The notes under the pieces were generated by a model. It was not told the DNA's origin and ran no database searches. It worked only from the letters and a program-made list of their open reading frames with translations. 11,128 bases of DNA from an uncultured Ruminococcus sp. (GTDB lineage: Bacteria > Bacillota > Clostridia > Oscillospirales > CAG-272), in the NCBI GenBank assembly GCA_902778205.1, contig CACYWX010000069.1, positions 1 to 11,128 of the forward strand. The letters run 5' to 3'. The translations under genes were made by a program, and so were the position numbers. Below are positions 6,770-11,128 of the stretch, in pieces (the first letter of the stretch is position 1; every line of letters starts with the position of its first letter).

Positions 6770-8083
6770 ATGCGCAAAAGAGTATCCATCGGAGCCGCGG
6801 CGGCCGTGACGGTTTTGTGCTGTCTCGCCACCTTTCAGGCCACCTACGTCGGCACCCGCGTTTCCTTTGAAAAGCGGTATCTCTCCGAGACACTGAACGC
6901 GGTGAACGCGGCGGCGGGCTCCGGACAGCAGGAGGCGGCCCAGAGCCAGTCGGCCCAGGTACCGGCAGGATCGGAGGAAGGTTCCGATTTCATGACGAAG
7001 GCGACGGCGAAGCTGGCCGAGGTCGACGCCCTGTTCCGCAATTACTATATCGACGAGCTGGACGACGATTTCCTGACCGACTGCGTGATAGACGGCTACA
7101 TCGCCGGCACGAAGGACGCCTACGGCGCGTACTACAACGCCGAGGAGTTCAACGCCTTCATGGACGACATGGGCGGCGAGGTGGTGGGCATCGGCGTCAA
7201 CGTCATCTACAACACCGAGTATCAGTGCATCGAGGTCCTGAACGTGGTTCCGGATTCTCCGGCGCTGGAGGCGGGGCTTCTTCCCGGGGACCTGATCTGG
7301 ACCGTCGGCGAGGAGCGGGAGCCCGTTCCCTCCCTGGGCTATTATCCCTCCATCGCCAAGCTGAGAGGCGAAGCCGGAACGGTGGCCGTGTTCTCGATCC
7401 TGCGGGGCGAGGGAGAGAAGGAGGAACTGGATTTCAAAATCACCCGGGCCCGTGTCACGGAGATCACCGTACTGAGCCATATCTACGGGCCGGATCCCTC
7501 CATCGGCGTGGTGCGGATCACCTCCTTCGACGCCACGACGCCCGTGCAGTTCGTCCAGGCCGTGGAGAACCTGCGGGCGGAGGGCTGTGACAAGCTGGTG
7601 GTGGACCTGCGGTACAATCCCGGCGGAGAGCTTTCCTCCATCGTCACGACCCTGGACTATATCCTGCCGGAGGGTCCCATCGTGCGGATCATGGACGCGG
7701 ACGGCAACGAGGTCAATTCCTATTCCTCCGAGGCCACGGAGCTGGATATGCCCATGGCGGTGCTGGTGAACGGATCCACCGCCTCCGCGGCCGAGCTCTT
7801 CACCTCCGCCGTCCGGGACTACCAGAAGGCGGTCATCGTGGGGACCACCACCTACGGCAAGGGCTGCATGCAGACCACCATTCCGCTGAGCACCGGCGGC
7901 GCGGTCTCCATCACCTACCGCATGTACAACCCGCCCTTCTCGGACAATTACCACGGCGTGGGCATCGTGCCGGACGTGGAGGTGGAGCTGGACGAGGCCC
8001 TGGCGGACAAGAACACCTATAAAATCACGGACGAAGAAGACAATCAGCTGGCGGCGGCGGCGGAAGCTCTCGGAAACGACTGA
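6770..8083 (+). CDS. S41 carboxyl-terminal processing protease (CtpA/CtpB type)
   Basis: This is a membrane-anchored serine protease that trims or degrades exported proteins from their C-termini. The 437 residues comprise an N-terminal membrane helix (about 7-27), a Gln/Ala/Ser-rich spacer (45-72), a helical region, a PDZ domain (about 130-230) with the GVNVIYN and SPALEAGLLPGD elements, and the S41 catalytic domain (240-420). The Ser-Lys-Gln triad is intact: Ser339 in STASAAEL, Lys364 in YGKG and Gln368. The 25-residue Ser-Lys spacing and the Gln at Lys+4 match CtpB and Prc. RYNPGG (281-286) is the usual conserved loop. The cysteines at 17-18 do not form a lipobox. It starts 29 bases after the second hydrolase with an AAAGGA site. 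Its likely substrates are wall enzymes or their regulators, possibly the adjacent M23 proteins; this is inferred from position. Confidence 0.92.
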   Translation: MRKRVSIGAAAAVTVLCCLATFQATYVGTRVSFEKRYLSETLNAVNAAAGSGQQEAAQSQSAQVPAGSEEGSDFMTKATAKLAEVDALFRNYYIDELDDDFLTDCVIDGYIAGTKDAYGAYYNAEEFNAFMDDMGGEVVGIGVNVIYNTEYQCIEVLNVVPDSPALEAGLLPGDLIWTVGEEREPVPSLGYYPSIAKLRGEAGTVAVFSILRGEGEKEELDFKITRARVTEITVLSHIYGPDPSIGVVRITSFDATTPVQFVQAVENLRAEGCDKLVVDLRYNPGGELSSIVTTLDYILPEGPIVRIMDADGNEVNSYSSEATELDMPMAVLVNGSTASAAELFTSAVRDYQKAVIVGTTTYGKGCMQTTIPLSTGGAVSITYRMYNPPFSDNYHGVGIVPDVEVELDEALADKNTYKITDEEDNQLAAAAEALGND

Positions 8084-8119
8084 CGGCCGGCGGCGATCCA
8101 TAAAGAAAGAGGATTTGAC

Positions 8120-8614
8120 ATGGAACAGAAAAAGACCACCAAGTACACGGCGGAAGGGTATCAGGCTCTGGTTGACGAGCTGAACTACCTGAGAGGGGAG
8201 AAGACCGAGGAGGTCAAGAAGGCTCTGGCCTTTGCCCGTTCTCTGGGCGACCTCTCCGAGAACTCCGAATACGACGCGGCCAAGGACGAGCAGGGACAGG
8301 TGGCGGCCCGCATTTCCGAGCTGGAGGAGCTGATTCAGTCCGCCGAGATCATCAACGAAAGCGAGATCGACGAGGACGTGGCAAACCTGGGCTCCACCGT
8401 CCGCCTCTTCGACGAGGAGTTCGAGGAGGAGGTGGAGTACGCCATCGTTTCCACCAACGAGGCAGACGCCATCAACGGAAAGATTTCCGACCGCTCTCCC
8501 ATCGGCGCGGCGCTGCTGGGCAAGACCGTGGGCGACGAGGTGGCCGTGGAGACCCCCGGAGGTACGATCCGATTCAAGGTGCTTCACGTGGAGCGCACAA
8601 AGAACGCCGGCTGA
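8120..8614 (+). CDS. greA: Transcription elongation factor GreA
   Basis: GreA enters the RNA polymerase secondary channel and stimulates cleavage of backtracked RNA, restarting stalled complexes. The 164 residues are close to the usual length of about 158. The N-terminal antiparallel coiled coil (about 1-78) carries the acidic tip GDLSENSEYDAA with Asp44 and Glu47, the counterparts of the metal-coordinating pair in E. coli GreA. The C-terminal FKBP-like domain (about 83-160) includes SPIGAALLGKTVGDEV and a final strand FKVLHVE. This fits GreA rather than GreB. ATG 8120 has an AGAGGA site (8107-8112). It lies 36 bases after the protease gene and 25 bases before lysS, so it is probably co-transcribed with both. 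The greA-lysS pairing is common in Firmicutes. Confidence 0.96.
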   Translation: MEQKKTTKYTAEGYQALVDELNYLRGEKTEEVKKALAFARSLGDLSENSEYDAAKDEQGQVAARISELEELIQSAEIINESEIDEDVANLGSTVRLFDEEFEEEVEYAIVSTNEADAINGKISDRSPIGAALLGKTVGDEVAVETPGGTIRFKVLHVERTKNAG

Positions 8615-8639
8615 CGGCATAAGGAAGGAAACAGAACCA

Positions 8640-10592
8640 ATGGCTGACAACATCCGGCAGGGACAGGCTCCCGCCGCTGAAGAAAACGTAAACGATCTGA
8701 TCCGGGTACGCCGGGAAAAGCTGAAGGCCCTGCAGGATGCGGGACAGGATCCCTTTCAGATCCGCCGGTACGACGTGACCCACCATTCAAACGAGGTGCG
8801 GGACCGCTTTGAGGAGCTGGAGGGCAGAGAGGTCTCCGTGGCGGGACGGCTCATGTCCAAGCGCATCATGGGCAAGGCCTCCTTCGCCCACGTGCAGGAT
8901 CTGGGCGGGACCATCCAGGTCTACACCTCCCGGGATACCCTCGGCGAGGAAGCCTACGCGGAGTTCAAGAAGGATGACGTGGGCGATATTGTGGGCGTGA
9001 AGGGCGAGGTGTTCCGCACCAAGACCGGCGAGATCTCCATCCGCGCCTCCGAATTCGTCCTGCTGTCCAAGTCCCTCCAGCCTCTGCCGGAGAAGTTCCA
9101 CGGCCTCACCAACGTGGACCAGCGGTACCGTCAGCGGTACGTGGACCTGATCACCAACCCGGAATCCCGGGACGTGTTCGTGAAGCGGTCGAAGATCATC
9201 CGCGCCATCCGGAATTTCCTGGACGCCCAGGGATTCCTCGAGGTGGAGACTCCCATTCTCGTCACCAACGCGGGCGGCGCGGCGGCCAGACCCTTCGAGA
9301 CCCACCACAACGCCCTGGACGAGGACTTCAAGCTGAGAATTTCTCTGGAGCTGTATCTGAAGCGGCTCATCGTGGGCGGTCTGGAGCGCGTCTACGAGAT
9401 CGGCCGCGTGTTCCGGAACGAGGGCATCGACACCCGCCACAACCCGGAATTCACCCTGATGGAGCTGTATCAGGCCTATACCGACTACCACGGCATGATG
9501 GACCTGACGGAGAACATGTACCGCACCGTGGCGAAGGAGGTGCTGGGGACCGACGTCATCACCTACAACGGGGTGGAGATGGACCTCGGAAAGCCCTTCG
9601 CCCGGATGACCATGGTGGACGCGGTGAAGCAGTACGCCGGCGTGGACTGGGACGAGATTCACGATCTGGAGGAGGCCCGCGCCGCCGCGAGAGAGCACAA
9701 GGTAGAGTTTGAGGAGCGCCACACCAAGGGCGACATCCTGAACCTCTTCTTCGAGGCCTTCGTGGAGGAACACCTGATCCAGCCCACCTTCATCATGGAC
9801 CATCCGGTGGAGATCTCACCCCTGACCAAGAGAAAGCCGGAGAAGCCCGACTACGTGGAGCGGTTCGAGTTCTTCATGAACGGCTGGGAAATGGCCAACG
9901 CCTATTCGGAGCTGAACGACCCCATCGACCAGAGAGCCCGCTTCGCCGCCCAGGACGCCATGGCCGCCCAGGGAGACGAGGAGGCACAGCACACGGACGA
10001 GGACTTTCTGAACGCCATGGAGATCGGCATGCCTCCCACAGGCGGCATCGGCTACGGCATCGACCGCATGTGCATGCTGCTGACGAATTCCGCCGCCATC
10101 CGGGACGTTCTGCTGTTCCCGACCATGAAGAGCCTGGACAAGAAGCCGGATGACAAAAAGCCGGATGCCGCTCCCGCCGAAGATAAGCCCGCAGAAGCCG
10201 CTGAACCGGAGAAGATCGACTTCTCCGACGTGGTCATCGAGCCGCTGTTCCAGGACTATGTGGATTTCGAGACCTTCTCGAAGTCCGATTTCCGCGCGGT
10301 GAAGGTGCTGGCCTGCGAGGCGGTGCCGAAGTCGAAGAAGCTGTTGAAGTTCACCTTGGATGACGGAACCGGCGAAAACCGGACCATCCTCTCCGGGATC
10401 CACGCCTTCTACGAGCCGGAGGAGCTGGTGGGCAAGACCTGCGTGGCCATCACCAACCTGCCTCCGCGCCCCATGATGGGGATCGATTCCTGCGGCATGC
10501 TGCTGTCCGCCATCCACAAGGTGGGGGACGAGGAGAGGCTGAACCTGCTCATGCTCGATCCGCACATCCCCGCTGGAGCGAAGCTGTACTGA
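8640..10592 (+). CDS. lysS: Lysyl-tRNA synthetase (class II) with C-terminal Trbp111-like tRNA-binding domain
   Basis: The enzyme charges tRNA-Lys with lysine in the cytoplasm. At 650 residues it is about 150 longer than a standard bacterial LysRS. An N-terminal OB-fold anticodon-binding domain (about 60-165) is followed by the class II core: motif 1 in the 180-220 region, motif 2 FRNEGIDTRHNPEF (from Phe258, Arg259) and motif 3 GGIGYGIDR (468-476). The core ends near 498. A Lys/Asp/Pro/Ala/Glu-rich linker (499-527) joins a second OB-fold domain (about 541-650) with the DFRAVKVLACEAVPKSKKLLKF opening and PRPMMGIDSCGMLLSA loop of the Trbp111/EMAPII/MetG C-terminal family, which binds the tRNA elbow. 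The reading frame is continuous, so this is a true fusion. AAGGAAGGA precedes ATG 8640. A terminator-like hairpin follows, so this is probably the last gene of the transcript. Confidence 0.95.
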   Translation: MADNIRQGQAPAAEENVNDLIRVRREKLKALQDAGQDPFQIRRYDVTHHSNEVRDRFEELEGREVSVAGRLMSKRIMGKASFAHVQDLGGTIQVYTSRDTLGEEAYAEFKKDDVGDIVGVKGEVFRTKTGEISIRASEFVLLSKSLQPLPEKFHGLTNVDQRYRQRYVDLITNPESRDVFVKRSKIIRAIRNFLDAQGFLEVETPILVTNAGGAAARPFETHHNALDEDFKLRISLELYLKRLIVGGLERVYEIGRVFRNEGIDTRHNPEFTLMELYQAYTDYHGMMDLTENMYRTVAKEVLGTDVITYNGVEMDLGKPFARMTMVDAVKQYAGVDWDEIHDLEEARAAAREHKVEFEERHTKGDILNLFFEAFVEEHLIQPTFIMDHPVEISPLTKRKPEKPDYVERFEFFMNGWEMANAYSELNDPIDQRARFAAQDAMAAQGDEEAQHTDEDFLNAMEIGMPPTGGIGYGIDRMCMLLTNSAAIRDVLLFPTMKSLDKKPDDKKPDAAPAEDKPAEAAEPEKIDFSDVVIEPLFQDYVDFETFSKSDFRAVKVLACEAVPKSKKLLKFTLDDGTGENRTILSGIHAFYEPEELVGKTCVAITNLPPRPMMGIDSCGMLLSAIHKVGDEERLNLLMLDPHIPAGAKLY

Positions 10593-10608
10593 GTGCGATA
10601 GGAAAACA

Positions 10609-10636
10609 GGGCCTGTCGGGAGGAACCGGCGGGCCC
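10609..10636 (+). terminator. Terminator-like hairpin after lysS
   Basis: An 11-bp stem (gggcctgtcgg at 10609-10619, ccggcgggccc at 10626-10636) has two G-U pairs and a 6-base loop. The downstream tail (gatgtttgtg) is only weakly T-rich. On the opposite strand the tail would be tgttttcc, which is better, so termination may be partial in the + direction and some read-through into the next gene is plausible. Confidence 0.5.
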
Positions 10637-10668
10637 GATGTTTGTGAAAGGACGAAGGAGGAACGATC

Positions 10669-10965
10669 GTGAAAATCCTGATCCGGGTGCTGGCCGTTCT
10701 GGCCGGGGTGTGGCTGGCGGCGGGCGTGACGGACTGCGTGCGGGTGACCTACGCCTTTCAGAGGCCCCTGTTCTGTCTTCCGGTCGATACGGCGGACGAC
10801 GGAGGCTCCGGGCACTACACGGGACTCGGATACTCCTTCGACATCCGGGGCCGGTTCCTGCCGGACAGCGGATCCGCGGAGGATCCGAACCCGGAGCCCG
10901 CAGGCGTAACCCGGTACACGGTTTATCTTTTCGGAAGGGAAGTCACCTCCGGGGCGAGGGAATAA
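10669..10965 (+). CDS. Small exported or membrane-anchored protein, unknown function
   Basis: The protein is 98 residues. A hydrophobic N-terminal segment (about 4-20, after MK and one Arg) acts as a signal or membrane anchor. The remainder is a small outer domain with HYTGLGYSFDIRG (about 49-61), an acidic Pro/Glu-rich stretch (65-77) and an ending TRYTVYLFGREV. The paired pattern of a TGLGYSFDI strand and a late TVYLFG strand resembles small secreted proteins of unknown function common in Clostridia; this is a recollection of style, not a database match. Cys23 and Cys36 could pair outside the membrane. No lipobox is seen. The GTG start at 10669 is well supported by AAGGAGG (10654-10660) at ideal spacing. 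An overlapping open frame from ATG 10638 has no such site and looks spurious. A strong terminator follows. Confidence 0.7.
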   Translation: MKILIRVLAVLAGVWLAAGVTDCVRVTYAFQRPLFCLPVDTADDGGSGHYTGLGYSFDIRGRFLPDSGSAEDPNPEPAGVTRYTVYLFGREVTSGARE

Positions 10966-10974
10966 CCAAAACAG

Positions 10975-11016
10975 TTCCGCCGCGATTCTCCGTACAGGGG
11001 ACCGCGGCGGAATTTT
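10975..11016 (+). terminator. Intrinsic terminator after the small exported-protein gene, possibly two-way
   Basis: A perfect 10-bp GC-rich stem (ttccgccgcg at 10975-10984, cgcggcggaa at 11003-11012) has an 18-base loop and is followed at once by tttt (11013-11016) and then gctttac. On the opposite strand the stem is followed by ctgtttt, so it could also stop a gene converging from the right. Confidence 0.8.
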
Positions 11017-11044
11017 GCTTTACGATACCGGGCTCATACTATTC

Positions 11045-11128
11045 TCAGTCTAAAAGGCTAACTTCATGGTTTTTGAACGCTTCATGTAGGAGGCGAATCA
11101 CCTTGCGATGAGCTCGCGTACAATAACT
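11045..11128 (-). CDS. Possible C-terminal end of a convergent gene, cut by the window edge
   Basis: On the - strand a frame open from the right edge gives 27 residues ending in a TGA at 11047-11045. The tail is hydrophilic and helix-like (HRKVIRLLHEAF within it). The DNA is clearly more AT-rich than the rest of the window, and a possible two-way terminator lies between this frame and the gene at 10669-10965, as expected for converging genes. Only 28 open codons are visible, so chance is not excluded, and no family is recognised. Confidence 0.25.
   Translation of the reverse strand, partial: SYCTRAHRKVIRLLHEAFKNHEVSLLD

Noticed and set aside
6770..6829. Lipoprotein signal on the S41 protease (Cys17-Cys18)
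   Set aside because: The residues before the cysteines (TVL) do not fit a lipobox, which needs Gly, Ala or Ser just before the Cys. A plain membrane anchor is more likely.
6746..8653. Long open frame on the - strand (about 635 codons) opposite the protease and greA
   Set aside because: It covers two clear + strand genes and the gaps around them, and its product is low-complexity His/Gly/Val/Leu-rich. It is an artefact of strong GC bias at third codon positions.
10638..11111. 157-codon + strand frame overlapping the small exported-protein gene
   Set aside because: No ribosome binding site, Arg/Gly-rich composition, and it reads through the terminator hairpin at 10975-11012. The 10669 frame has an ideal AAGGAGG site and a membrane signal.
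11088..11128. Possible + strand gene start: AGGAGG at 11088 followed by ATG at 11108
   Set aside because: The spacing of 14 bases is too long and only seven codons are visible before the edge.

Overview
The window looks like a chromosomal core region of a GC-rich member of the Clostridia (Firmicutes), perhaps Lachnospiraceae or a related gut lineage. The reasons are the gene content, the strong Shine-Dalgarno sites, the PucR/CdaR-type regulator directly ahead of ftsE, and PcsB/CwlO-like coiled-coil hydrolases next to ftsEX. The lineage is inferred from gene order and protein style, not from a database match. All confidently called genes lie on the + strand. Third codon positions are strongly GC-rich, which produces many long spurious open frames on both strands.

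Layout. Positions 42-446 hold a small four-helix membrane protein of unknown function, followed by an intrinsic terminator (491-533). An AT-rich control region (about 560-700) with a good sigma-A-type promoter leads into a PucR/CdaR-family regulator (706-1791). A gap of 261 bases holds a strong hairpin and a probable promoter. Then come ftsE and ftsX, overlapping by 14 bases, and two tandem, clearly paralogous secreted M23 (LytM-type) peptidases with PcsB-like coiled coils (3658-5412 and 5478-6740). These are followed by an S41 carboxyl-terminal processing protease (6770-8083), greA (8120-8614) and lysS (8640-10592). The lysS product carries an extra C-terminal Trbp111/EMAPII-like tRNA-binding domain. 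After a terminator-like hairpin comes a small exported protein with its own strong ribosome binding site (10669-10965) and a convincing, possibly two-way terminator (10975-11016). The last 110 or so bases are visibly more AT-rich. They may contain the end of a convergent gene, but the evidence is weak.

How it fits together. From ftsE to the S41 protease the genes form a tight cluster that reads as a cell-wall remodelling module. FtsEX is the ATP-driven transmembrane switch. The two coiled-coil M23 enzymes are candidate peptidoglycan hydrolases controlled by it. The S41 protease is a candidate processor or remover of exported proteins, possibly these hydrolases. greA and lysS follow with short gaps and probably share the transcript, a housekeeping tail unrelated to the wall. 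The PucR-like protein has its own promoter and may or may not control the module.

No CRISPR array, rRNA, tRNA, insertion sequence or phage gene was seen. The most unusual points are the pair of catalytically complete hydrolases beside a single FtsEX, the Trp/Gly-rich repeat-bearing linker of the first one, and the LysRS-tRNA-binding-domain fusion. No wholly new system is evident.
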